From the NCBI GenBank assembly GCA_024803745.1, contig JANJXV010000004.1, forward strand, positions 47,353,358 to 47,417,357: DNA of 64,000 nt. The letters are read 5' to 3'. The DNA comes from Megascapheus bottae. Its lineage: Eukaryota; Chordata; Mammalia; Rodentia; Geomyidae. Below the pieces are notes generated by a model. The model saw only the letters and a program-made list of their open reading frames with translations. It searched no databases and had not been told where the DNA came from. The position numbers and the translations under genes are program-made. Positions 1-11,336 of the stretch are shown one piece after another; positions within the stretch are counted from its first letter, which is position 1, and the number at the start of each line of letters is the position of its first letter.

Positions 1-169
1 AAAGATGTGTTCAAAGTCAAACAAAGGCCCCTAAAATATCTGACACTGAACTGAATTAGGAACTAAAAAAGACTCAAGTTGTAATCTCCACTCTAATATT
101 ACTAGCAGCAGAATGACCAAGAGTGTGTTGACATTTATGTCAGATTTGTTTCTCTCATTGCCTTTTCTG

Positions 170-365
170 GAGGAAAAGAAAGGCAGGACAGAAGGAAGAG
201 GGAGAGAAGTTGGGAGGAAAGATGGAAAGAGAAAAGGGGGAAAGGAAGAAAGAGGAAGGTGGAGAAAAAAATAACAGGTGTTAAAAAGGAAGCATGAATT
301 GAGAAAAAAAGGAGAAAAAGAGATAGAAAGGAAATAATAAAGAAGGGAAGGGAAAGTGAGAAAAA
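170..365. repeat. Purine-rich (GA/A) tract
   Basis: The plus strand is almost entirely A and G for about 200 bases, with irregular GGAA/GAAA units and no fixed period. It is low-complexity DNA, not a gene; the open frame read through the opposite strand is only a by-product of the composition. Confidence 0.8.
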
Positions 366-1604
366 AAGAAAAAATCAAATAAAAGGTTCTCAATAACTTC
401 CAGTGAATATTGTCCCTTCACAAAAATTCTCATTTGGTCCCAAATTCAAATGAATTAAATTCCTTTTTAGCTTTTTAAACTGATAGATGTACTACTTCTT
501 AATTATTACATTTCTGTTACTGGAATAAATTTATATTCTCAGAAATGGAATGAAGGAATTTTTTTAAAAAATGATCTACCACTTAAATGGTGAGCATTGA
601 GCCCAGAATACCATAGGTAAGTTTTAATATTAACAAAAATACTTCTAGTAGTGAAGTTTTAATAATCCAAGAGAACCAGAAAATAACTCCTTCATTGTAA
701 ATCTAGTATAATACTGTTCAAAGAACTAAAACATTTTCATGTTGAAATAAAGCAATAAAATACTGGAATAGGAATCGATAAAAAAGGACATAATATTCAA
801 TAATAGTAAAAGTTGAAAACACTGCCTCAAAAGAAATCTTATATCCACATGATGCATATAACTATAAATTTCACTTCTCATTCAATAAAGTATATATTGC
901 TTTGCTTTATACATTCAGAGTACCAAAAGCCCTTAGCTGTATATGGAAGATGAATAAATATGGAAACCTAAGTTTATAAAATTCCATTTTTATTAAGGAT
1001 ATCTTGTAATCCTTTGATGAGGAGTTTCCAGCCAAGCAGGAAGATTTTAAGTTCCAAAACTATTGACCTTTTTGACATTGAAATAAAATCCCATATGTAT
1101 ATAGGCTACTATAATTAGATTATACCAGCTGGTTAGTGTATTGTTTGAGAAATTAGAACATTAGAAACATCAATATACTCATATCCATTGTGGACATTTT
1201 TACATTTTTAGACTATCATGAATTTTTTCAGTGTATATTGTAACAAAATAGAACCTTTCTTATTACTGATTTTGAGCAGAAGAAAGTTTTGTTACAATAA
1301 ATATATAGGCACATAGATGGATATATATCCCATTTATATTTACATATGCATGAATCATGCATGTGCACATACATTCTAACATTGTTATTAATGAAAAACA
1401 TTTATTGGTAGGGAAGACCATACCATGGTTATTCACCATAAGTAATAAATTCATTAAAGGCTACCATTTTCTATTTTTTGACACATGCAAAAAGCTAGTG
1501 CTAGAATTTTAATACTGGAAAAAGAGCAAGAGAAATTACAAAAAGAGACAAGTGGGAAGATGAGGAGAAAGTAATGACTTCTGTGTTTATCTATTTATTC
1601 ATTT
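366..1604. other. Unique AT-rich DNA, no gene seen
   Basis: AT-rich sequence with short A and T runs and frequent stop codons in all frames. I recognise no repeat family, exon or RNA gene in it. Confidence 0.6.
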
Positions 1605-1700
1605 GTAATTTTAGGACAGGGACTGAGCCCAGGGCCTTACACATACTCTGCAACTGTGCCACATTTAGCCTTTTGCATTTCCAGTCAATACCAAGAGATT
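1605..1700 (-). mobile_element. Old ID-like SINE relic
   Basis: On the plus strand it reads as the reverse complement of an ID/tRNA-type SINE: a 'gactgagcccagggccttacacat' type stretch that matches the B-box end of ID elements. It is diverged, without a clear tail or target-site duplication. Confidence 0.4.
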
Positions 1701-3159
1701 CTAGGCAGAGATTGTTCAAGTCCCTCTCTGGCATCCCCACACATTTCCATTCTATTAAGGCCTGTTCACTCCATTTCAAAAAGCAGAGCTCTGACATTTC
1801 GAAGTGGTAGGGTATAAGCTTCAATAAGGAAATTAGTGTTGGGATTTTCTGGATAAAACTATGTCAAAGATTAAATAAAGATCTATCGGTATATCAGATC
1901 CTATTCTAGGTGTTTGATGTGATGCTTTTGTCAATCTTTACTACTTTCAGAGTAATTATTATTATTATTAATTATTATGAGAAAAATAATGTCCAAATAA
2001 TAATAACATTTACTCTGAACCTATACTACAGCTTTTTATTCCTAATTAACCAGTGAACAAATGCATATTGATCAAGCAGTGGAAGGGACTAAGAATGGTG
2101 AAAGAATTTGGGTGGCCCCTTTCTTAGTGAGAAGTTCTTCAGATTCTCTGTGAAGCTAATAGTCACATTCATAGCAGAACTCAGAGAATATTAGGAAGTA
2201 AGGGGGTCATACATAATCTTTTAGTTTGTAAGTACAAGAGACAACCTATGGAACTCTGAGCTCAGATTTACACCCAATTTGGCTCTCTGTGGTTTATGAT
2301 ATATTTCTCAGTAGAAAGTTCTTGTAATCATTTGAATTGGTTCTGTGTTAATCAGTTCACAATAGAATAAATGTAATAAAATTAAAATTGAGAAAATTGT
2401 TTTGCAGATGAGGCTTCATGGAATCATTCTGCAACACTGATTTAAAAAAAATCAATTGACTTAATAGATTCAGGCATTTGTGCCTCAGGTAAACCAACAA
2501 AAACCGCCCTATAGTACAAAATCCCTATCTGCCATGCCATGATCTCCTTCTCAGAGAGTATTTTTAAATGCATGAAAAGAAAATAAATCAAAATTTCAAT
2601 GTTTAAAAATTAATATGCTTCTTTACTAGTTTTAGTACACTATGACACAGAAATTATAATAGTAACATTGAAATAGTTTTTTTCTGTTCCAATTTAATAC
2701 AGAAATATCAATGATTTGAAGTAATAATAGCCACAAGTACTACTTAAATAGCCACAAGTACTGCTAAATTTTGTTACAAATTAACGAGAATCAATATTGA
2801 CTTTTGCGCTCACCATGAGTTTCGCAATACACTTATGAACTTGAAAGTCAGAGATTCTGATTCTCAGAATAGAAAGTAATGTAATTTCGGGGAGGGGGGA
2901 GAAGTTCTAGAAAATTTATTTCAGTAGCTAGAAGATTACATAAATATTCTAAATTCCAAATGAAAAAAGAAACTGGGAAATCATATGGGTTCCTGAAACA
3001 GCTTTTGGAAACAAATGGTTTATGGACACAGATGCATTGCTAGTGCACTATTAGATATGGTTTAAATATTCATAATAATAAGCCTTTGTTGAAAGCATGT
3101 TTTGAAAGTTTAATTTTTATCCCTTTGATTTGGGGGAGGAGTAGGCTGAGGAAACTTAA
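1701..3159. other. Unique AT-rich DNA, no gene seen
   Basis: Contains a short ATT-repeat patch near 1955-1975 and otherwise mixed AT-rich sequence. Nothing recognisable as coding or as a repeat family. Confidence 0.55.
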
Positions 3160-3671
3160 CTCCTTTATTGACAGCTACTAGATTTTTGTATCAATCCCAG
3201 CCCTCTTGGCCAAAAGACAACCCTCACACCAGCAACCAAAAAATGACAACAGCTCTGGTAACTAGCAGCAAGTCCGGAACAAGAGACCGCCTGCCACTTC
3301 CACCCAAGACTGAGGAGTAAGCATTTGGTCTCAATAGAAGACCTGTGATCATTGCAAATAAAATGTTTGATTTGTGATCATTGCACATAAAAAGTTTGAT
3401 TTGTGATCATTGCACATAAAAAGTTTGATTTGTGATCATTGCAAATAAAAAGGTTGATTTGTGTAATGGACTGTACCGTGATTGGTTCAAATATGAGTGA
3501 ACTGTTTTAATTAGTGCACACATCCTCGTCCTCTCCGTTTTAGGGCTACATGAGCAGGTCGTCCAACTCAGTGAACTCCTAGGAGATGCACTGCTCCTTT
3601 AAATTAATATCAAGTTCCAATAAAGGTTTTCTCTTGGGGAGCTTTTCTCAGCTTTTGCTGAACTGATAACA
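3160..3671 (+). mobile_element. Probable endogenous retroviral LTR
   Basis: LTR-like layout read on the plus strand: a U3-like part with tandem direct repeats (3344-3459), then an inverted CCAAT box (ATTGG near 3481), an AATAAA signal near 3620 in 'ccaataaagg', a T/G-rich stretch and a possible terminal CA at 3670-3671. The left edge and any target-site duplication could not be fixed, so the limits are approximate. No coding remnants of gag, pol or env were seen beside it. Confidence 0.45.
3344..3459 (+). repeat. Four tandem copies of a 29-bp unit
   Basis: Units at 3344-3372, 3373-3401, 3402-3430 and 3431-3459. The second and third are identical; the first and fourth differ from them at two positions each. 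Each carries the core TGATCATTGCA(A/C)ATAAA. The array sits inside an LTR-like stretch, where tandem U3 repeats often act as enhancers. Confidence 0.9.
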
Positions 3672-3759
3672 AGAAATAAAAGAGAGAAGAGATGCAGAAA
3701 ATTTGGTAGGGAGAGCTTCTCTGACATCAAGGTAACATCAATGCCAGCAAGGTGAAGTG

Positions 3760-4123
3760 TTGAAGACACTGCTTTCAGCCTCCTGAGGAAGTAAAATTAT
3801 AAGATGGCAGCTCACCAATGAGTCAGTACTTGCTGACCAGGAAGTTTCTTTGCATTGGTTGATTTGTTTCTTCCGTGCTCGTGGATAGAGTGTGATCGCT
3901 AGATTTTTTTCCATGGAGGCTTCCTGCGTGTGCAGATGACCTTTATTATGATTGGCTGCTTAAGGAAATAAATAGTATAGGATTTCCGGGGAAGAAAGAA
4001 GAGAAGCAGAGAGAAAGAAGAAAGGAGAGAGAGAAAAAGAGAAGAGAGCAGAGAGAGGAATAAAAAGACCTCTGCTTACAGCTATTTGAGTCTGTGATCA
4101 TTCCCAGTCTGCCTCGTGACACA
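3760..4123 (+). mobile_element. Second probable LTR
   Basis: Starts near TGTTGAAG and ends near GTGACACA. It holds ATTGG boxes (near 3857 and 3951), a TATA-like AAATAAATAGTATAGG at about 3966, a GA-rich tract (3990-4062) and an AATAAA signal at about 4060. This order (CCAAT, TATA, polyadenylation signal, CA end) suggests an LTR. No target-site duplication was found, and it may belong with the LTR-like stretch just upstream. Confidence 0.4.
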
Positions 4124-5490
4124 TCGTTGCAGCAGGCAGCGACAGTGAAGGAGCAAAAATGATAGGAGTTGAAGGAGAGCCAGAGCTCCTAAAAGAAAAT
4201 ATTGTAGGCAGCACAGTAGTAACATGAAGCTGCAGGTTACTTAAGATACTGGATCATCTGTCCTCTCCCATTACCAAACCTCTAACACAGCCCTGAACTC
4301 TGTGTTAGTGTACCAAAGGTATTAGGGAACTTGAGCCTGGACTCCAAGGCACAAACCCATGCTGCTACCCTAACTGTCAAGGTTTCACAGCTGTTTTCTG
4401 CCTTTGTCTATTGTCAACTGCTTCATCACCTGAAAGGCCTAGAATTTTTGGAGGATCACAACTCAGCTACCTGGTATGTTATGTGTCTCAGAGTTACTAC
4501 TTTCTATATTTAATATGCAATGCATTACAAGAATTTAACAATGTAATTCCCTTAGAGGAAGAATTGTACAGTGCTACCTTTTTAAATATCCAGAGAAAAT
4601 GTAAAAGTGAGTTGGGGAAAGAGGACTGTGAAATCCTGGAGATGCAGTGATTTTATAATTTTTAATTATCAGGCAACACACAGAGTAGACAAGGAGAGTT
4701 TTAGGGTAATGAAGCCAATTAGTAACTCAAAGAATAAGGAGCCACATTTTGAAATAAAGGAGTGATAATTTTAAGCAGCAAAAGAGAGATTAGAATTTAG
4801 ATGTGATAATGTTATGCAGTTTTTAGACAGGAGATGTTAGAAAAATAAAGAGCTAGAAAAAAAACAAAACACCTCTATAGAAACAGCTGCCTAAGTTAAC
4901 CAGCCTTTCATTTTCTGAATTCTGGTTATAAAATTTTTGTTCATCCATTTATCTTTGTGTATTCTTATTTTTGCTTTTAGTGCTTTTACTCCTCCAATGG
5001 TTTACTGTTCAAGAGTTTTTACATTTCACAATGAATAACCCATTATTGTTATCCTCCACTAATTTTATGGTATTTCCTACTAGTTAAAAAATGGGTCTAA
5101 TGTCTAACATGTCTTGCAAGTGATTTTTCTCCATTTCCAAACTTCTACTTGCTTACTGAACTCATCTTAGGCACATGATATGAGCTTGCTATGCATAAAA
5201 TGACACAATGCATGCAGCATTTCTTTACATGGTGTAGAATTACACATTACAAAGCTCTTATGTCCCATACTGAAAGACAGCTGTGTCTAACTAGCTGAGA
5301 CTAGCAATAGAAGGGAGTCCTCCACATAACAAACGTAGGAAAAATTTCTACTTAATTAAAAGAAAACCCACATATACTGAATACCAATGACATTTTTAAA
5401 TAAGGTGGCATCAATAAGAATATAAGTAGAATAAAATAGAATAAAATTTTATGTAAATGGAATTAAAAAGCTGAGTTAGAGGACAGAGTT
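4124..5490. other. Unassigned sequence, no gene seen
   Basis: Somewhat less AT-rich at 4124-4480, then AT-rich. Two short overlapping open frames (4331-4513 and 4411-4650) have no recognisable domain. The first part could be internal sequence of the retroviral element to its left, but no protein motif supports that. Confidence 0.4.
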
Positions 5491-7273
5491 TAGGGATTTT
5501 TTTGAAATTTTCTTTTATTGAAAAGTGATGTATAAAGGAGTTAGACTTAAATAAGTACATGTCTTTTTGAACAGTGTCACCTCTTTTCTCATCTTCTCTC
5601 AGTTTTTCCCTCCCAACACTCCTCCCCCACAAATTATATAACTCATTTTCAACATAGTAACTTGTTATTGTCACTGATACATTTGTTCACCCTTTTTCCC
5701 AGCATTTCAGCCCTCCCTTTACTCTTCTTAAAACAGAAAAACTTACATACAAAAAAGAAAGTACAGAAATAAAAATGGTGACAAAGTGGGGAAGGATGCT
5801 AAAATAACAACCAAAAACCCTCTTGTTTCCATTTCTTTGAGTTCATTTTGACAAACATCATTTCATGATTATATACAAATAGCTATTGGGCCTTTGTGAG
5901 TCTCTCCTAAGAATATCTTCCTTTAATCTCATTGTGTGAATGTTTAAAGCCCCATTCAATTTATCATGTCTAAGCATATTTATTTGACTTTTACTACCCA
6001 GTGTGCTTACTTATTGATCTATAGACACATAAGGCAATATCATTCTGATGGAAGCATAGAACTCCATAGTATACATATACCACATTTTCTTCATCTATTC
6101 ATCCACTGAAAGGCATTTGGGTTAATTCCATATCTTGACTATGGTAAACAAAGATGCAATGAATATGGACGTGCCGGTGGCTATAGGGTTGCCTGGTTAT
6201 GTCAATTGGATAAACACTCAGGAGTAGAATTGCTAAGTCATAGGAACTTTATGTTGGTCTATATTCTGCTTTCCAGAGTGGCTGAACAAATTTACATTCC
6301 CAATAACAGTTGCCATATGTCTGATATTGTTGGGTTTTTCATAATTGAGGTGTGGTAAAATCTAACTGTTTTGATTTGAATTTATTTTATGGCCAGAGAA
6401 TTTCACCATTTCTTCATGTGTCTATTGGTCATTTTTTCCTTCTGAGAAGTCTCTCTATAAGTCTTTAGCCCATTTATTAATTAGGCTGTTCTTTGAGGAT
6501 TTGAGTTCTAAGTATATTTTAGATATGAGGCCCTGGTCTGATACATAGCTAGGAAAGATATCCCATTCTGTGGGCTTTGTATTTATCTAGCTCTCTTTGT
6601 CTTTGTCATGAAGAAACTCTTCAGTTTGATACAATACCATTTATCCAGTCTTTCTTGATTTGTTGTGATTCTGGATCTTTACTTAGGAAGTTTCAGCTTG
6701 TGCCTAGAAGTTCTACTATTTTTCCATCCCTTCCTGTAGTATTTTCATGGTATCTTGCCTTCCATTGACATGTTTGACACATTTGGAATTGATTCTAATG
6801 TAGAATACAAATAAGGCTCTAGCTGCTTTCTTCTGCATGTTGTGCATAACAAATCCTGCTGGCACCATTTGTTGAAGAAGCTGCCTTTCTTCTGTCTTTC
6901 TGTGTTTTAGGCCTCCTTACCAAATATTAGGTGGCTATAGGTCTGTAAGTTCATTTCTAGGTCTTCTATTCTATTACATTGGTCCTCAGGCTTATTTTTG
7001 TGCCAGTAAAAATTTGTTTTTATTACTGTGGCTTTGTAATAGAGATTGAAGTTTGGTGTTGATATTCCTCTATGACTGTTATTCCTTCTAAGGATGGTTT
7101 TATGCTATTTGAATTTTCTACCATTCCATATGAATTCTTGGCTTAGTCCCTCTATATCACTAAAAATGTTGGGATTTTATGAGTATTATCCTAACTGTAG
7201 ATACTTTGGATAATATTACCATTTTCACAATATATGTCCATTCAACCCAGCATGTGAACATTTTCCATTTCCT

Positions 7274-7458
7274 ATTTTTTTTTGCCAGTCCTGGGCTTGA
7301 GCTCAGGGCCTGAGCACTGTCCTTGGACTTTGTCAAGGCTATAGCTCTATCACTTGAGCCTCAGCACCACTTCTGGCTTTTTTTCTATGTATGTATGTAT
7401 GAATCAAATCTGGGTCTTTGTGCATGCTAGGCAAGCACTCTACCACTAGGCCAAACTC
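7274..7458 (-). mobile_element. SINE A (dimeric ID-like), minus strand
   Basis: Reverse complement of the dimeric ID-like SINE that recurs here. Poly-T is on the left, then the ID-like 3' half, an A-rich linker seen as CTTTTTTTCTATG, and the tRNA-like 5' half ending in the A-box region. It interrupts the old L1. About 185 bp, moderately diverged. Confidence 0.85.
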
Positions 7459-7770
7459 TCATTTCTTAAAATCTGCTTTCCTTTCTTTTTACAGGTTTTT
7501 AAAGTTGTCATCATGGTTAAGTCCTAGGGGCTTTTTTGAGGCTATTACAAATATGGTTGCTTTCCTGATTCCAGTCTCATTCTTCTTATTGTTGGAATAC
7601 AGAAAAGCTAATGATTTTTGTGAGTTAATTTTATATCCTGATACTCTGCCAAAGTTTAGAATCAGCTCAAGTAACTTAGGGGAAAAATCTATAAGGTTCT
7701 TTAAATACAGAATCATGTCTTCTTCATTACTTGTTGTGGGGATATTTAGGTGGTTTAAATCATGGTTTAA

Positions 7771-7877
7771 TGAGAAGGGGTATCAATGTTCAAGAAATAA
7801 CATACCCACTACCTGACTAATGCAACTGTAACCACTTTATACATTACCCCCACTATAAAATACAATTTTTTAGAAAA
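7771..7877 (+). mobile_element. 5'-truncated L1 3' end
   Basis: Matches the terminal ~105 bp of the L1 3' UTRs seen elsewhere in the window (for example 55564-55650): GAGAAGGGGTATCAATG, then the region up to an AT-rich tail. It lies in the opposite orientation within the old minus-strand L1. Confidence 0.75.
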
Positions 7878-8295
7878 CAACATAATGGTAAAAAATAATC
7901 TTCTTGGTTTATTTTGGATATATCAATATTCTTTAGGAATTCTTGAATCCATTCCCTCCAGATTCTCCAATTTGTAAGCATAAAGGTTTGCAAAGTATTC
8001 CCTTATATTGTTCTGAACCTTACTTGTTTCTGTGATAATGTTCTCATTTTTTGTCTCTAATTTTATTTGCTTGAGTGTGTTCTCTATTTTAATGAAACAA
8101 GTTTGCTAAAGATTGGTCAATTTTTTTAAGTTTTTAAAAGAATAAACTCTTGGTTTTGTTGATTCTTTCTGTTTTTTGAGTCACAAATTCAATTATTTTT
8201 TATTTAGTTTTATTTGTTTCACCTACTAGCTTGGAGTTTGTCTTGTTCCTCTCTTTCAAGGAGCTTATGATACATCATTAAAGTGTTGATTTGAG

Positions 8296-8488
8296 GGCCG
8301 GGAGTTTGGCCTAGTGATTAAAGTGCTTGCCTACCATGCATGAAGACCCGGGTTTGATTCCTCGTTACCCCATATAGAAAAAAAAGCCGGAAGTGGTGCT
8401 GAGGCTCAAGTGGTAGAGCTCTAGCCTTGAGAAAGTCCAAGGACAGTGCTCAGGCCCTGAGCTCAAGCCCAAGACTGGCAAAAAAAAA
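8296..8488 (+). mobile_element. SINE A with 16-bp target-site duplication
   Basis: Well-preserved copy: GGCCGGGAGTTTGGCCTAG start, a B-box-like GGGTTTGATTCC, the linker, the second ID-like unit and an A tail. The flanks 8280-8295 and 8489-8504 are the same 16 bases (AAAGTGTTGATTTGAG), which proves insertion into the old L1. A good reference copy for the family. Confidence 0.95.
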
Positions 8489-8721
8489 AAAGTGTTGATT
8501 TGAGATTTCTCCAATTTGTAGATAGAAACACTCAGAACTATAAATTTTTCTCTGCTTTTTCTTTGCTTTGTCCCAGAGGATCTGGAATTTTGTATGTTTG
8601 TTTTGTTAAATTCTATAAACCTTTGAGTTTCCATTCTGATCTCTTCAATAAGCCATCGGTCATTCAATAATTGTTGTTCAGTTTCCATGAGTTACAGAAT
8701 TTTCTGTGATGGCTTTTGGGT

Positions 8722-8916
8722 TTTATGCTTTATTTTATTTTCAGTTCTGGGGCTTGAACTCAGAGCCTGAGCACAGTCCATGGACATTTTTGCTCACTCA
8801 CTTGAGCCTCAGTGCCACTTCCAGCTTTTTCTGTGTATATGTTACCAAGGAATTGAACCCAGGGTATCATGCATGCTAGGTGAGCACTCTACCACTAGGC
8901 TATGCTCCCAGCCCCC
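8722..8916 (-). mobile_element. SINE A, minus strand
   Basis: Reverse-complement copy from a T-rich tail to the CCCAGCCCC end that corresponds to the 5' GGGGCTGGG. Flanks resemble each other (GGGTTTTATGCTTTATTTTA and GGGCTTTAATTTTATTC), consistent with a decayed duplication. Inserted in the old L1. Confidence 0.85.
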
Positions 8917-9540
8917 TGGGCTTTAATTTTATTCTTGCAGTCTGACAGAATACAAGGAATAATTTCAATTATTTTAATTTGCTTTTTGAACTAAAATATT
9001 GTCTATTTGGGAGAATTGTCCATGAGCTGCTGAAAAGAATATACATTCTGATGCTACTAGGTGAAATAGTCTGTAAACATCTGTTGTTTAGTTGGTCAAT
9101 GCAGTTATTTTGGTCTGAGATTTCTGTCAAATTTTGCTCCAATGGTCTATCCAGAGGCAACAGTTATATGTTGAAGTCACCAACAATGTATTTGCATCTG
9201 TGTGTGTGTTTTTGAGGGGCAAGTAGTATTAACTCGATAAAGTTGGGTGCTCTGGCAGTTGATGTATAGATATTTAGAAATATTATAGCCTCCTGTAGTA
9301 GAAATCCCTTTATTAGTATGTAATGTTCTTTTTTGCCTCTTCTCACAAATTTTAATTTGAAGTCTATTTTATCTGATATTAGTATTGTTACTCTTGCCTG
9401 TTTATGGATGCCATTGCTTGGAATATTTTATTATATCCTTTCACTTTTGGAAAATAATATTTAGGTTAGTTTCATCCTATTCATGAATTTCCTTGTGTAG
9501 ACTTTAGTTTGTTATTAAATATGTTTATCAGTAGTGGTTT

Positions 9541-9790
9541 TGTTTATTTATTTATTTATTTATTTTGTTAGTGTGGGGCTTTAACTCTGGGCCTGGGTGC
9601 TGTCCTTGAGCTCTTCAGCTCAAGGTTATCACTATACCACTTGAGCCACAGCTCCACTTCCAGTTTTCTGGTGGTTAATTGGAGATAGGACTCTGACAAA
9701 CTTTTCTCCATGGACTGGTTTGAATTGTGATCCTCATATCTCAGCCTCCTGATTAGTTAGGATTATAGGTATGAGCCACCTGTGCCTGGC
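9541..9790 (-). mobile_element. SINE B (B1-like/ID composite), minus strand
   Basis: From the left: a TTTA-rich tail, the ID-like 3' half (CTTGAGCTCTTCAGCTCAAGG), the middle (GTTAATTGGAGATA) and the B1-like 5' half (CAGCCTCCTGATTAG, GCCTGGCC). Typical of the second SINE family here. Inserted in the old L1. Confidence 0.9.
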
Positions 9791-10035
9791 CAATGGTGTT
9801 TTTAAAGCATTTTGAGAACTATATTGTAGGCCCTTTATTTTCTGCTCTATTGCCTGGTTATTTTCTGTGGGCATTAAAGTTCCTTCACTTGCCATTTTTC
9901 TTATAAATTTATGGTTTATTCTGCCCACTTGGAAACCCTTTTAGTTTTAATTTGGGAGTGGGAACTGTGGTCTTTTTAATAAGTTGTTCGCTGTGTTTTG
10001 GTTGATTAGGCAACTGAAGGTTTGCTATTCTGTTG

Positions 10036-10511
10036 GGATCAGATTTTATTGAGATGCTGTGTTGAGATGCTGTGACTCTCACACTTGCCTATCAATTTAT
10101 AAAAGAAATTGAGGTTGTTAGGCAAAGGAGGTTTGTTGAAGACATCTTTTTTTTCAGAGAGAACTATGGGTGAGAGAAGTCTTATAGAAGATATAGCTGA
10201 AGAAGGATTTTTCAAAAAGGATAGTTAATAACTACAAAGGAGATAATAAATAAGACAGAAAGACCTTTTAGTCCACAACACGGAAGAAAATCGCACTTGG
10301 AGTCTACACATCAAACTCCCATAACACTAATATCACCTATTCTAAAATGCTTGTAACTTGTAGGTATTCCCCAATCTAAATACACCTTTACCTACTAAGA
10401 GTCTTGCCTAGCAAGCACAAACCACAGAGTTTAACCATAGTAGCAAAAAAAAATGAAGAAATGAAAAAAAGTTATTTCTAAAAGATGTTACTCTAATGTA
10501 AAACAAAGAGC
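10036..10511. other. Unique sequence, no gene seen
   Basis: Contains a tandem 'GAGATGCTGTG' doublet near 10050-10072 and otherwise AT-rich unassigned sequence. Its left part may still be old L1 5' sequence. Confidence 0.4.
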
Positions 10512-10735
10512 TCAGTCAGTGACTGGTAGCTCATAGCTCTATAATCCTATCTATTTAAAAAACTGACCTGGACACCTTGGTTCAAAGCCAACCTGTGCAA
10601 AAAAATCTTTTTGAAACACCATCTCTAATTATCTAGCAAAAATTAGTCTGAAGTTATGGGCTCAAGTAGTGGTAGAGCACCAACTATATAACAAAACTCA
10701 ATAATAACAAAAGGTTCTGAGTTAAAACTAGCACT
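10512..10735 (+). mobile_element. Diverged SINE B
   Basis: Weak match along its whole length: GTGACTGGTAGCTCA, CTATAATCCTATC, GGTTCAAAGCCAACC, the AATTATCTAGCAAAAA middle and GCTCAAGTAGTGGTAGAGCACC. Highly diverged, with no clear flanking duplication. Confidence 0.6.
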
Positions 10736-11077
10736 TATACAAAAGAAAACAAATAGCTTGTAATAAATGAGCTTCTTCAGTATTCAACTTATTATACCTG
10801 CTTTACTAAAATTATGTCATCATAATTGACCTCATAGGAACATTTCTCAATTGCAATGTCAATTATAACAATAATATTTGGTAGGTAAAATTTCCCAAGT
10901 ACTCTGACACTAAAGGCATTCTTCATACATCATTGTCACTGCGTTTAAATCATCTACTATCATGAGAGATCTACAAAATTATTGCAACATTATTTAGTTA
11001 TTTGTTTATTTTAGTTATTTAGTTACTTTAATTATCTTTAAAATCTTCCCAAACCAGGTTAAAAAATATAACCTTTG

Positions 11078-11295
11078 TAGCCATGAACTATTGGCTCACA
11101 TTTGTAACCCTAGCTACTCAGGAAGCTGAGAATTTAGGATTGTGGTTCAAGTCAGCCTAGGCATGAAATTCTGTGAGGATCTTATCTCCAATTAACCAAC
11201 CACCAGAAAACCAAGTGACACTGTAGTTCAAAGTGCTAGAGTCCTTAGCCTTAGTGAAAAGTTTGGGACAGAGTCCCACAATTGGAAAAATAATT
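11078..11295 (+). mobile_element. SINE B, plus strand
   Basis: B1-like 5' half (TTGTAACCCTAGCTACTCAG, GGTTCAAGTCAGCC) followed by TTATCTCCAATTAACC and a degraded ID-like half. Directly followed by a TA microsatellite that probably grew from its tail. Confidence 0.8.
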
Positions 11296-11336
11296 AAATA
11301 TATATATATATGTATATAATGTATATATATATACAT
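11296..11336. repeat. TA-rich microsatellite
   Basis: Alternating TA with a few G interruptions, next to the SINE tail. Confidence 0.8.

Larger units (their letters stand above)
5491..10035 (-). mobile_element. Old L1 retrotransposon, minus strand, broken
   Basis: Read on the minus strand this is an L1 with recognisable ORF2 blocks in the right order. The C-terminal region lies at 6040-6330. The post-palm 'VSGYKINSQKSLAFLY'-like block is at about 7600-7700. The connector after the endonuclease is at 8510-8690, and endonuclease pieces are at 9000-9400, including GDFN at about 9170. It is full of stops and frameshifts. It has been split by four SINEs and a younger L1 tail, so it is the oldest layer here. 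The 5' limit near 10035 is approximate. Confidence 0.85.

Noticed and set aside
3344..3459. Repeat-spacer pattern like a CRISPR array
   Set aside because: The units are directly adjacent with no spacers, and the surrounding DNA is mammalian.
8296..8370. tRNA-like sequence with A and B boxes
   Set aside because: It is the 5' half of a dispersed SINE with a target duplication, not a tRNA gene; no full cloverleaf was made out.
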